The position numbers were made by a program, and so were the translations under genes. The notes under the pieces are model-generated. The model was not told where the DNA came from and searched no databases. It worked only from the letters and a program-made list of their open reading frames with translations. From Lachnospiraceae bacterium (lineage in GTDB: Bacteria; Bacillota; Clostridia; Lachnospirales; Lachnospiraceae), in assembly GCA_900772845.1 (NCBI GenBank), contig CAAGSD010000123.1, positions 1-52,386 of the forward strand: DNA of 52,386 bases, read 5' to 3'. This document shows positions 26,044 to 34,602 of this stretch, one piece after another. Position 1 is the stretch's first letter; each line of letters begins with the position of its first letter.

Positions 26044-26556
26044 ATGCATAGAATAGCGAAATTTCATTTTGTAAGTCCTGCGCAGTTCCTGACTGCCATG
26101 CAGGAGGAATATCCGCAGTACACGGAAGAGCAGATCAAGGATATGTATGAAAATCTAAAGCTCCCGAAGAGAGCTACGAAGGGGAGTGCAGGTTACGATT
26201 TCTTTGCTCCGTTTTCCTTTACACTGGCACCCGGTGAGACCATTAAGATCCCTACAGGTATTCGTGCGGAAATGCAGGAAGACTGGGTGTTACAGGTTTA
26301 TCCCAGAAGCGGACTGGGCTTTAAATACCGTCTGCAGATGAACAATACCGTAGGCATCATTGACAGTGATTATTTCTTTTCAGATAATGAAGGACATATT
26401 TTTATGAAGATCACCAATGATTCCAACGAAGGAAAGACCGTGGAAGTGCCTGCGGGAACCGGTTTTGCCCAGGGCATCTTTATGCAGTATGGCATTACTG
26501 AAGATGATGATGCAGATGGCATCCGTAATGGCGGCTTCGGAAGCACCACGAAGTAA
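26044..26556 (+). CDS. dut: dUTP diphosphatase (trimeric type)
   Basis: The enzyme hydrolyses dUTP to dUMP and diphosphate, preventing uracil entering DNA and supplying dTMP synthesis. The trimeric dUTPase motifs appear in order: SAGYDFFAP (motif 1), YPRSGLGFK (2), NTVGIIDSDYF (3), a motif-4 region around AGTGFAQGIF, and the C-terminal NGGFGSTTK (5). At 170 residues it is longer than the usual ~145 because of an N-terminal extension of about 40 residues. It is 50 bp after nrdG, so it is probably transcribed with the reductase, linking dNTP supply to dUTP removal. Confidence 0.93.
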   Translation: MHRIAKFHFVSPAQFLTAMQEEYPQYTEEQIKDMYENLKLPKRATKGSAGYDFFAPFSFTLAPGETIKIPTGIRAEMQEDWVLQVYPRSGLGFKYRLQMNNTVGIIDSDYFFSDNEGHIFMKITNDSNEGKTVEVPAGTGFAQGIFMQYGITEDDDADGIRNGGFGSTTK

Positions 26557-26572
26557 CAGCACAAAGACAGAA

Positions 26573-26601
26573 GAATAAAATCCCCCGATTGGGACATGAT
26601 G
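26573..26601 (+). promoter_or_regulatory. Possible sigma-G promoter inside the dut terminator
   Basis: GAATA at 26573-26577 matches the sigma-G -35 consensus. After 17 bp, CATGATG at 26595-26601 resembles the -10 (CATNNTA type, with a mismatch at the last position). Transcription would start near 26608, in the loop of the terminator hairpin. The idea rests on the downstream gene being a forespore gene. Confidence 0.35.
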
Positions 26602-26632
26602 AATTTAGATCATAACCCAAGGGGGATTTTTT
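26577..26632 (+). terminator. Terminator of nrdD-nrdG-dut overlapping the spoVAF ribosome-binding site
   Basis: AAAATCCCCC 26577-26586 pairs with GGGGGATTTT 26621-26630. After a 2-base bulge, TTGGG 26589-26593 pairs with CCCAA 26616-26620, and inside that ATGAT 26596-26600 pairs with ATCAT 26609-26613. Six T residues 26627-26632 run directly into the next ATG. The 3' arm contains AAGGGGG at 26619-26625, the only ribosome-binding site for spoVAF. Confidence 0.9.
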
Positions 26633-28072
26633 ATGTCACAGACGAAGCAACAAAAACCAGTCAGAATTTCCGGAAAGCTGCAGCAGAACATGAAGTATCT
26701 GGATGAACTGCTGGGACTGGAAACGAATTTTGATATCATTCACCGGGTGATCCGACTGGGGAACACGGATGCCTGTATGTATCTGATCGACGGCTTCTGT
26801 AAGGACGAACTGATGCAGAAAATTCTGCAGTATCTGATGGGTCTGAAGGTAGAAGAGTTCCCCAAAGATGCTCACAATATGTCAAAAATTGCCATTCCCT
26901 ATGTGGAGGTGGAGCTGGATGATACCTGGGAGAAGATTCTGGGAGCACTGTTGTCAGGAGTGTTTGTCCTGTTGGTGGACGGTTATGAAAAGGCTGTGCT
27001 GATCGATGCCAGAACCTATCCTGCCAGAGGGGTGGAGGAACCAGATAAGGATAAGGTACTTAGGGGATCCAAGGATGGATTTGTGGAGACGGTAGTAGTC
27101 AACACGGCATTGATCCGCCGCAGGATCCGCAGCACGGATCTTCATATGGAGATGCTGAATGCCGGGGAGAATTCCAGAACGGATATTGTATTGTGTTATA
27201 TGGAGAGCCGGGTGGATCCGGATCTTCTTGGAAAAATCAGGGAACGGATCCGTTCCATTCATGTGGATGCTCTGGTCATGAATCAGGAAAGCCTGGCGGA
27301 GTGTCTGTATCAACGGAAGTGGTACAATCCATTTCCAAAATTCAAATATACCGAACGGCCGGATACGGCAGCAGCACAGGTGCTGGAAGGCAATCTGGTA
27401 ATACTGGTGGATAACTCCTCCGCCGCCATGATCCTGCCGACCACGATCTTTGATGTAGTGGAAGAAGCGGATGATTATTATTTTCCGCCGGTCACCGGAA
27501 CTTATCTGCGGCTGACCCGTTTCCTGATCGCACTGCTTACGTACTTCGTGACACCGACATACCTGTTATTGATGAATCATCAGACCTGGGTTCCGGAAAA
27601 ACTGGAATTTATTATTTTAAAAGAGAATCCCAATGTACCGTTGATCCTGCAGTTCCTACTGCTGGAGCTGGCCATTGATGGACTAAGGCTTGCGGCAGTC
27701 AATACACCGAATATGCTGAGTACTCCCCTGAGTGTCATGGCGGCGCTGGTGCTGGGAGAATTTTCGGTGGAAAGCGGGTGGTTTAACTCCGAGGTGATGC
27801 TTGCCATGGCGTTTGTTGCCATTGCCAATTATACCCAGGCCAATTATGAACTGGGATACGCATTGAAGTTCATGCGGATCCTGAACCTGGTACTGACGCA
27901 GATTTTCGGCATGTGGGGATATATTGCCGGACTGATCATTTTTGCTCTGGCGCTCCTTACGAATAAGACGATCTCCGGACAAAGTTATCTGTATCCGTTG
28001 ATCCCGTTTGATAAAGCAAAGATGAAGAATCGCTTTTTTAGGAGAAGAATGCCGGGAACTAAAATGATGTGA
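26633..28072 (+). CDS. spoVAF: GerA-family spore membrane protein, SpoVAF-like
   Basis: A 479-residue member of the GerA A-subunit family. It has a large N-terminal cytosolic domain (to about 280) and a C-terminal membrane domain with five or six hydrophobic segments. The segment SGWFNSEVMLAMAFVAIANYTQANYELGYALKFMRI closely resembles SpoVAF rather than GerAA (residue order only). SpoVAF is made in the forespore and takes part in germinant-receptor clustering and germination. In Bacillus it ends the spoVA operon; here it stands alone after dut with no other spoVA genes. Start ATG 26633 is 7 bases from AAGGGGG, which lies in the preceding terminator. Confidence 0.88.
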   Translation: MSQTKQQKPVRISGKLQQNMKYLDELLGLETNFDIIHRVIRLGNTDACMYLIDGFCKDELMQKILQYLMGLKVEEFPKDAHNMSKIAIPYVEVELDDTWEKILGALLSGVFVLLVDGYEKAVLIDARTYPARGVEEPDKDKVLRGSKDGFVETVVVNTALIRRRIRSTDLHMEMLNAGENSRTDIVLCYMESRVDPDLLGKIRERIRSIHVDALVMNQESLAECLYQRKWYNPFPKFKYTERPDTAAAQVLEGNLVILVDNSSAAMILPTTIFDVVEEADDYYFPPVTGTYLRLTRFLIALLTYFVTPTYLLLMNHQTWVPEKLEFIILKENPNVPLILQFLLLELAIDGLRLAAVNTPNMLSTPLSVMAALVLGEFSVESGWFNSEVMLAMAFVAIANYTQANYELGYALKFMRILNLVLTQIFGMWGYIAGLIIFALALLTNKTISGQSYLYPLIPFDKAKMKNRFFRRRMPGTKMM

Positions 28073-28163
28073 CAAAATGTATCACTTTTGCCAGCAAAAA
28101 TTGAAATGGTTGACCTTTTGATGTATGCTTAAGAAAAAATTGATAGCATCAGGAGGACGATCA

Positions 28164-29027
28164 ATGTTTAAAATCGTTACAGACAGTACTGCGGATCTGC
28201 CGGTAGAGTATCTGACGAAACATGATCTTGGATGTATGAACTTAAGTTACATCATGGATGGTGTGACCTACGGACAAGGCCAGGAACTTCCCGAAAAAGA
28301 ATTTTATGCAATGATGAGACAGGGCAGGATGCCGACCACATCCCAGGTCAATCCTGAGGAGGCAAAAGCCCATTTTACGGAATACCTGAAAGAAAATAAA
28401 GAAATTCTCTGTATCGCTTTCTCCTCCGGACTGAGTGGTACTTACAACAGTATGCGTATAGCGGCGGATGAGATCATGGAGGAACATCCTGACTGTAAGA
28501 TCATCGTGATCGACAGTCTCTGCGCATCTCTGGGAGAGGGACTATTGGTTCATAAGGCAGTGACTTTAAGAGACCAGGGGAAATCCATGGAAGAAGTGGC
28601 TGAGTGGGTGGAGAACAACCGCCTGCATCTGGTGCATGTATTTACGGTAGACGATCTGTACCATCTCTACCGTGGCGGACGTGTCAGTAAGGCAACTGCA
28701 TTCGTGGGAACACTGGCCGGTATCAAGCCGAAGCTGCATGTGGATAATGAGGGTCACCTGATCGTCATCGGTAAGGTAAGAGGACGTAAGAAATCTCTGT
28801 ATGCACTGGTGGATTACATGGAGGAGAAGATGGGATCCTACCGTGACCAGAATGATATTATTTTTATCAGCCACGGTGATGATCTGCCTGCTGCGGAACT
28901 GGTGAGAGATCTGATCAAGGAGCGTTTCGGCATGGACAGCTTCCTCATCAACTATGTGGGTCCCACCATCGGTTCCCATTCCGGCCCCGGAACCCTGGCA
29001 TTGTTCTTCATGGGAGAAGAGAGATAA
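28164..29027 (+). CDS. DegV family fatty-acid-binding protein
   Basis: A 287-residue DegV protein, which binds one fatty acid between two domains and in Firmicutes can deliver exogenous fatty acids to the FakA kinase. The N-terminal signature KIVTDSTADLP, the ligand-site segment RMPTTSQVNP, SSGLSGTYNS, and the C-terminal IGSHSGPGTLALFF are all present. ATG at 28164 is preferred for the AGGAGG 8 bases upstream; an in-frame ATG at 28125 has none. FakA is not encoded here. The gene appears to be monocistronic, followed by a hairpin-rich gap. Confidence 0.92.
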   Translation: MFKIVTDSTADLPVEYLTKHDLGCMNLSYIMDGVTYGQGQELPEKEFYAMMRQGRMPTTSQVNPEEAKAHFTEYLKENKEILCIAFSSGLSGTYNSMRIAADEIMEEHPDCKIIVIDSLCASLGEGLLVHKAVTLRDQGKSMEEVAEWVENNRLHLVHVFTVDDLYHLYRGGRVSKATAFVGTLAGIKPKLHVDNEGHLIVIGKVRGRKKSLYALVDYMEEKMGSYRDQNDIIFISHGDDLPAAELVRDLIKERFGMDSFLINYVGPTIGSHSGPGTLALFFMGEER

Positions 29028-29045
29028 TGGAAAGTAGCATAGCTA

Positions 29046-29194
29046 CGAGCCATGCAAAGTCAAAACAGAAACAGCGAACTGGGAGCTTGCTCACAAGTCG
29101 CTGTTTTTGTTTTTGACTTTATACGGCGACAGCCGTCTATGAAATAAGATTGACAGCATTCTTTGCTGACAATCTTATGAATAGGCATGGCTCG
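29046..29194. other. Branched inverted-repeat element between degV and the EF-G-like gene
   Basis: An outer perfect 10-bp stem (CGAGCCATGC 29046-29055, GCATGGCTCG 29185-29194) encloses three hairpins. A: 29056-29077 with 29098-29120, about 22 bp with a T-rich 3' arm that may terminate degV. B: ACGGC-GACA-GCCGT 29123-29136. C: 14 bp with one mismatch, 29144-29157 with 29165-29178. TACGAGCCATGCA at 29044-29056 recurs exactly at 47856-47868. The remainder of the gap to 29370 is AT-rich with no clear promoter. Confidence 0.6.
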
Positions 29195-29370
29195 CAGCGG
29201 AGGGAGCCTTAAAACACTGACAATTCATAGAATTCACAATAATTTGCAATAATACACAATATTTACTTGTAAATACTACAAATATTTAGTAAAATACACG
29301 TAAGGGGTTAAAAATCCAATCCATCGGCTGGACAAAATACCCAAAATGCAGAATAAATGGAGGATGGGAT

Positions 29371-31464
29371 ATGAATATTTACACAACTGACAAGATCCGT
29401 AACGTAGTATTACTGGGCCATGGCGGCAGTGGCAAGACCAGCCTTGCAGAGGCCTTTGCTTATCTATCCGGCATTACTTCCCGCATGGGTAAAGTAGATG
29501 ACGGCAATACCCTCAGCGATTACAGTAAAGAAGAACAGAAACGTCATTTCTCTATCAGTACCTCCGTGATCCCTATTGAGTGGGAAGGATACAAGATCAA
29601 TATTATTGACACACCGGGTTATTTTGATTTCGTGGGAGAAGTGGAAGAGGCAGTCAGTGCCGCAGGTGCAGCTATTATCGTAGTCAATGGCAAGTCCGGT
29701 ATCGAGGTCGGCACCCAGAAGGCATGGGAACTTTGCGAAAAATATAAGCTGCCCCGTTTTATCTATGTCTCCAACATGGACGTGGATAATGCCTCCTTCC
29801 GTCAGGTGGTGGAAGATATGACCAATCTGTATGGCAAGAAAATGGCACCGTTCCATCTGCCGATCCGTGAGAATGAGAAATTCGTGGGATACATCAATGT
29901 CATCACCGAGAGTGGTAACCGTTGGGAAGGCAAGGAAGTTGTTCCTTGCGAGGTGCCGGATTACAGTCAGGCCAACCTGCAGATCTGCCGCGATACTCTG
30001 ATGGAAGCCGTAGCCGAGACCAGTGAAGAATTCATGGAGCGGTATTTCGGCGGAGAGACCTTCTCTGAGGCAGAGATCCGTGCAGCACTCCGTACCAATG
30101 TCTGCGATGGCAGCATCGTTCCCATGACCATGGGTTCCAACATCCTGTGTCAGGGTATGTACACTTTGTTAGATGATATTATCAAATACATGCCCAGCCC
30201 CGAAAACAGAGAAGTGGCCGGTATCAATTTAAAAACCAATGAAATCTATCATGCAGATTACGATTTTGCAAAAGCAAAATCCGCCTATATCTGGAAGACC
30301 ATCGTGGATCCTTTCATCGGAAAATACTCTCTGATCAAGGTAAATTCCGGTGTACTGAAGACCGATGATCTGCTGTACAACGTAGACCGTGACATTGAAG
30401 AAAAGATCGGTAAGATCTATGTACTGCAGGGCAATAAACCCATTGAAGTCAGTGAACTGCATGCCGGAGATATCGGAGCTCTGGCAAAGCTGACAGCAGC
30501 GAGAACCGGCAACAGCCTGTCCACCAAGGCAGCGACCATCAAATACGGAAAGTTCGATATTTCCACACCTTATACTTACATGCGCTATAAGCCGAAGAAT
30601 AAGGCGGATGTGGATAAGATCTCCCAGGCATTGCAGAAGATGACCCATGAGGATCTGACCATCAAAGTCGTGAATGATGCGGAGAACCGCCAGACATTAC
30701 TCTATGGTATGGGTGACCAGCATCTGGATATTGTGGTCAGCAGACTACTGAACGAATACAAAGTAGAGATTGAGCTTTCCAAGCCGAAGATCGCTTACAA
30801 AGAAACTATTAAGAAACAGTCTGATGTGGAATATAAGTACAAGAAACAGTCCGGCGGACATGGGCAGTACGGTCATGTCAAGATGCGTTTCTCACCTTCC
30901 GGCGATCTGACGAAGCCTTATGAGTTTGCTACAGAAGTCGTAGGCGGCGCCGTACCGAAGAACTTCTTCCCTGCGGTGGAAAAAGGTATTCAGGAATCCG
31001 TAGGCAGGGGCCCTCTGGCAGCGTACCCGGTAGTCGGTGTCAAGGCTGTACTGTATGATGGATCCTATCATCCGGTAGACTCTTCAGAAATGGCATTTAA
31101 GACCGCAGCTATCCAGGCTTTCAAGAAAGGTGTCATGGAAGCAGGCCCCGTTCTTTTGGAGCCTATCATGTCCTTAAAAGTTACCGTGCCGGATGCTTAT
31201 ACCGGCGATATCATGGGAGACTTGAACAAGAGAAGAGGCCGGGTACTGGGCATGACACCCATGAGCGGTGGCAGACAGATCATCGAAGCGGATATTCCTA
31301 TGAGCGGACTGTTCGGTTACTGCACGGATCTGCGTTCCATGACCGGAGGCAGAGGGGATTATTCCTATGAATTTGCCCGCTATGAGCAGACACCTTCCGA
31401 TGTACAGGAGAAGGAAGTGGCAGCCAGAGCAGCAAAGGTTGCGGAGAACAACGCAGATGACTAA
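29371..31464 (+). CDS. Elongation factor G-like GTPase
   Basis: A 697-residue translation-factor-type GTPase with EF-G domain order. The P-loop is GHGGSGKT (not the AHIDAGKT of true EF-G), followed by NIIDTPGYFDF (G3), an SNMD sequence in place of NKxD (G4), domain II, and domains III-V with the late GGHGQYGHVKM and PVVGVKAVLYDGSYHPVDSSE segments. This places it in the EF-G-like (FusA2-type) group found beside a canonical EF-G, whose role is uncertain; suggestions include ribosome recycling or stress translation. GGAGG precedes the ATG. It has its own terminator. True fusA is presumably elsewhere. Confidence 0.9.
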   Translation: MNIYTTDKIRNVVLLGHGGSGKTSLAEAFAYLSGITSRMGKVDDGNTLSDYSKEEQKRHFSISTSVIPIEWEGYKINIIDTPGYFDFVGEVEEAVSAAGAAIIVVNGKSGIEVGTQKAWELCEKYKLPRFIYVSNMDVDNASFRQVVEDMTNLYGKKMAPFHLPIRENEKFVGYINVITESGNRWEGKEVVPCEVPDYSQANLQICRDTLMEAVAETSEEFMERYFGGETFSEAEIRAALRTNVCDGSIVPMTMGSNILCQGMYTLLDDIIKYMPSPENREVAGINLKTNEIYHADYDFAKAKSAYIWKTIVDPFIGKYSLIKVNSGVLKTDDLLYNVDRDIEEKIGKIYVLQGNKPIEVSELHAGDIGALAKLTAARTGNSLSTKAATIKYGKFDISTPYTYMRYKPKNKADVDKISQALQKMTHEDLTIKVVNDAENRQTLLYGMGDQHLDIVVSRLLNEYKVEIELSKPKIAYKETIKKQSDVEYKYKKQSGGHGQYGHVKMRFSPSGDLTKPYEFATEVVGGAVPKNFFPAVEKGIQESVGRGPLAAYPVVGVKAVLYDGSYHPVDSSEMAFKTAAIQAFKKGVMEAGPVLLEPIMSLKVTVPDAYTGDIMGDLNKRRGRVLGMTPMSGGRQIIEADIPMSGLFGYCTDLRSMTGGRGDYSYEFARYEQTPSDVQEKEVAARAAKVAENNADD

Positions 31465-31490
31465 CGAATAATTACATAACATATATACTA

Positions 31491-31523
31491 AAAAGAGACC
31501 GGAGGCTATGTCTGGTCTCTTTT
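31491..31523 (+). terminator. Terminator after the EF-G-like gene
   Basis: AAAAGAGACC 31491-31500 pairs perfectly with GGTCTCTTTT 31514-31523. Confidence 0.85.
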
Positions 31524-31672
31524 GGGTATTATGCAGTAAATATCATCGATACCGCTGCATCAGATTGATCAGTAATGTGATCCATGCCAACATGATTCAT
31601 CACCTCTCGTATACAGCATATGCGCCTGCAGGCGAAAATATGTAAAAAACCATGCGGATAGCCCCGCAGTCC

Positions 31673-31709
31673 TTGACAGTATCGATAAAACACGATAAAA
31701 TAATCGATA
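31673..31709 (+). promoter_or_regulatory. leuS promoter with overlapping inverted repeat
   Basis: TTGACA 31673-31678 and TAAAAT 31696-31701 are 17 bp apart, a strong promoter about 75 bp upstream of leuS. TATCGAT 31680-31686 and ATCGATA 31703-31709 form a perfect inverted repeat around the -10, followed by TTTTTT. No T-box consensus was found, so this is not a standard T-box leader. Upstream, bases 31524-31672 hold a perfect palindrome CGCCTGCAGGCG near 31624 and nothing else recognised. Confidence 0.65.
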
Positions 31710-31776
31710 GTTTTTTAACGACTTGAGAACAAAAATTTTAAATAGAAAGCTTCTCATAGTTTAGGAGGAAATAATT

Positions 31777-34188
31777 ATGGCAGTACCTTACAATCACAGA
31801 GAGGTAGAGAAAAAATGGCAGACTGTCTGGGATGATGAAAAAGCATTCAAGACTTCCGACGATTTCTCCAAGCCCAAATATTACGCACTGGTAGAATTCC
31901 CTTATCCTTCCGGACAGGGATTACACGTAGGTCATCCGAGACCGTATACCGCACTGGACATCGTAGCACGTAAGCGCAGAATGCAGGGCTACAATGTACT
32001 GTATCCCATGGGATGGGATGCATTCGGTCTCCCTACCGAGAACTATGCGATCAAGAATCACATTCATCCGAAGATCGTAACCAAGAACAATGTGGCAAGA
32101 TTCAAGAATCAGCTGCATTCCTTGGGTTATTCCTTCGACTGGGACAGAGAGATCAATACCACGGATCCCGAGTATTATCATTGGACCCAGTGGATCTTCT
32201 TAAAGCTGTTCAAGGCAGGACTGGCTTACAAGACAGAGATGCCCATCAACTGGTGTACCTCCTGTAAAGTAGGTCTGGCAAATGAGGAAGTAGTCAATGG
32301 TGTCTGCGAGCGTTGCGGTTCTGAAGTTATCCGTAAGGTCAAGAGTCAGTGGATGCTGAAGATCACCGAATATGCAGACAAGCTGATCCAGGGACTGGAT
32401 ACCGTAGATTATATTGAGCGTGTCAAAGTCTCCCAGAAAAACTGGATCGGTAAATCCCAGGGTGCTGAGGTGGATTTCACCTTGACCGGCAAGGATGAGA
32501 AGCTGCGCATTTACACCACCAGACCGGACACCCTGTTCGGTGTTACTTACATGGTAGTATCTCCGGAGCATCCTGTTCTGGATAAATATAAGGACGAGAT
32601 CAAGAACTGGGATGATATCGTTGCATACCGTGAGATGGCTGCGAAGAAGTCCGACTTCGAGCGTACTGAGCTGGCAAAGGATAAGACAGGTGTCTGCATC
32701 CAGGGCCTGACTGCTACCAATCCCGTCAATGGTAAAGAGATCCCTGTATGGGTATCTGACTATGTACTGATGACTTACGGTACCGGTGCTATCATGGCAG
32801 TACCTGCCCATGATGAGAGAGACTGGGAATTTGCTAAAAAGTTTGGTATGCCTATTATCGAAGTCGTAGCCGGAAGCCCTGTCAGCGTAGAAGAAGCTGT
32901 ATATACCGATGTGGCTGACGGAACTCTGGTGAATTCCGATTTCCTGAACGGTCTGTCTGTGGCAGAAGCTAAAGAGAAGATCATGAACTATCTGGAAGAG
33001 AAGGGCATCGGTAACCGCAAGACTAACTATAAATTAAGAGACTGGGTATTCTCCAGACAGCGTTACTGGGGTGAACCGATTCCTATCGTACACTGCGATA
33101 AGTGCGGATATGTTCCCATTGATGAGAGCGAACTGCCTCTGCAGTTACCCGATGTAGAGAGCTACATGCCTACCGATACCGGAGAATCTCCGCTGGCTGC
33201 CATGACTGACTGGGTAAATACCACCTGTCCCTGCTGTGGTGGTCCGGCAAAGAGAGAGACCGACACTATGCCGCAGTGGGCCGGCTCTTCCTGGTATTAC
33301 CTGCGTTATACTGATCCTCACAATGACAAGGCACTGGCAAGTCCTGAAGCATTGAAGTACTGGCTGCCGGTTGACTGGTATAACGGCGGTATGGAGCATA
33401 CCACACTGCATCTGCTGTATTCCCGTTTCTGGCATAAGTTCCTGTATGATCAGGGTGTAGTACCTACTCCCGAACCTTATCAGAAGAGAACCAGCCACGG
33501 TATGATCCTAGGATCCAACGGTGAGAAGATGTCCAAGTCCCGCGGTAACGTGGTAAATCCGGACGATATCGTACAGGATTACGGCGCAGATACCCTGCGT
33601 ACCTACGAGATGTTTATCGGTGCCTTTGATCTGAGCGCTTCCTGGAGTGAGGAAGGCGTAAAGGGATGTCGCAGATTCCTTGAGAGAGTATGGAAGTTAC
33701 AGGATATCCTGACTGATGAAGAGGGCTATAGTGCAGACTTAGAGACCAAGATGCACCAGACCATCAAAAAGGTCAGCAGCGATTTCGAGAACCTGAAGTA
33801 CAATACGGCCATCGCAGCTATGATGTCCCTGATCAATGAGTTCTACAAGAAGAATTCCATTACCAGAGGCGAATACAAGACACTGCTGACACTGTTGAAC
33901 CCTGTAGCGCCTCACATCACCGAGGAATTGTGGCAGACTGCCGGATTCGAAGGCAGACTGTATCAGGCAGCATGGCCCGAGTTCGAGGAAGAGAAGACCG
34001 TAGAGAGTGTAGTGGAGATCGGTGTTCAGGTCAACGGCAAGATGCGCGTGACCATTAACGTTTCCAAGGATGAGACCAAGGAAAATGTGATTGCCATGGC
34101 AAAAGAAGCTCTGGGCGATAAGCTGACCGGCAACATCGTAAAAGAAATCTATGTTCCCGGCAGAATCGTCAACATCGTAGCTAAATAG
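31777..34188 (+). CDS. leuS: Leucyl-tRNA synthetase
   Basis: This class I synthetase charges tRNA-Leu. At 803 residues it is a normal bacterial size. The HIGH-type motif is HVGH in PYPSGQGLHVGHPRPYT, the KMSKS loop is GEKMSKSRGN, and the CP1 editing domain contains TTRPDTLFGVTYMV (the threonine-rich editing site) and YGTGAIMAVPAHDERD. A zinc-type cysteine pair region (CTSC, CERC) is in the connective domain. AGGAGG lies 9 bases before the ATG. It stands alone between its promoter and a terminator. Confidence 0.98.
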   Translation: MAVPYNHREVEKKWQTVWDDEKAFKTSDDFSKPKYYALVEFPYPSGQGLHVGHPRPYTALDIVARKRRMQGYNVLYPMGWDAFGLPTENYAIKNHIHPKIVTKNNVARFKNQLHSLGYSFDWDREINTTDPEYYHWTQWIFLKLFKAGLAYKTEMPINWCTSCKVGLANEEVVNGVCERCGSEVIRKVKSQWMLKITEYADKLIQGLDTVDYIERVKVSQKNWIGKSQGAEVDFTLTGKDEKLRIYTTRPDTLFGVTYMVVSPEHPVLDKYKDEIKNWDDIVAYREMAAKKSDFERTELAKDKTGVCIQGLTATNPVNGKEIPVWVSDYVLMTYGTGAIMAVPAHDERDWEFAKKFGMPIIEVVAGSPVSVEEAVYTDVADGTLVNSDFLNGLSVAEAKEKIMNYLEEKGIGNRKTNYKLRDWVFSRQRYWGEPIPIVHCDKCGYVPIDESELPLQLPDVESYMPTDTGESPLAAMTDWVNTTCPCCGGPAKRETDTMPQWAGSSWYYLRYTDPHNDKALASPEALKYWLPVDWYNGGMEHTTLHLLYSRFWHKFLYDQGVVPTPEPYQKRTSHGMILGSNGEKMSKSRGNVVNPDDIVQDYGADTLRTYEMFIGAFDLSASWSEEGVKGCRRFLERVWKLQDILTDEEGYSADLETKMHQTIKKVSSDFENLKYNTAIAAMMSLINEFYKKNSITRGEYKTLLTLLNPVAPHITEELWQTAGFEGRLYQAAWPEFEEEKTVESVVEIGVQVNGKMRVTINVSKDETKENVIAMAKEALGDKLTGNIVKEIYVPGRIVNIVAK

Positions 34189-34235
34189 TTCAGCCATGAA
34201 CGAATATGTCCGTTGCGTTGGCTGAACGTTGAATA

Positions 34236-34276
34236 AAATAACTCCTGACAGACCTTAAGCCTGCTGGGAGTTATTT
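34236..34276. terminator. Bidirectional terminator between leuS and the convergent gene
   Basis: AAATAACTCC 34236-34245 pairs perfectly with GGAGTTATTT 34267-34276, with a short inner CAG/CTG stem. A/T-rich flanks allow use from both strands. Confidence 0.88.
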
Positions 34277-34277
34277 C

Positions 34278-34311
34278 TTTGTGTATGCGATGAGCCAAGT
34301 ACAGATTTGTG
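34278..34311 (-). repeat. Shared 3' motif, copy 2
   Basis: On the + strand it reads TTTGTGTATGCGATGAGCC, five other bases, then CAGATTTGTG. It matches the copy at 11866-11894 in 28 of 29 bases apart from the 5-base insertion, and it has the same position between a minus-strand stop codon and a terminator. Confidence 0.6.
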
Positions 34312-34317
34312 CTTGCC

Positions 34318-34602
34318 CTACTCGATTGCTTTACTTTTTTTCAGAATAGTTTCAATCTGACGAAGTTCTGATTCGCTACTGTATTTTTTGATGGCAGTGA
34401 TGGCTGCCTGCATTTCCTGTGGGGTAAAAGTCATGTGCTCCTGCTTCGCTTTACGCATGGCGGGCATGAGAAGTGCCATCATTTCTTTCTGGCTTTTGCC
34501 GTGACCCTGGGTAAACAGGCTGGAGAGAAAATCTAATTTTTCTCTGGGGATGTCCTTCACAAGATCATCCTGCATCCAGAGGGGTGTCTGGGAATAGTCC
34601 AT
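34318..34602 (-). CDS. Uncharacterised 94-residue protein
   Basis: A small, charged, mostly helical soluble protein with no signal peptide. The first half includes PREKLDFLSSLFTQGHGKS, and a helix-rich second half follows with QEMQAAITAIKKY. The start at 34602 has a clear CAGGAGG just upstream, which lies within the coding sequence of the preceding gene. The two genes overlap by 38 bases, so they are translationally coupled and their products may act together. No family is recognised. Confidence 0.75.
   Translation of the reverse strand: MDYSQTPLWMQDDLVKDIPREKLDFLSSLFTQGHGKSQKEMMALLMPAMRKAKQEHMTFTPQEMQAAITAIKKYSSESELRQIETILKKSKAIE

Noticed and set aside
14308..28072. A contiguous sporulation island
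   Set aside because: spoIVA and spoVAF are separated by metabolic operons with their own promoters and terminators; they are just dispersed sporulation genes.
31524..31776. T-box riboswitch upstream of leuS
   Set aside because: The conserved T-box sequence and an antiterminator/terminator pair are not visible.
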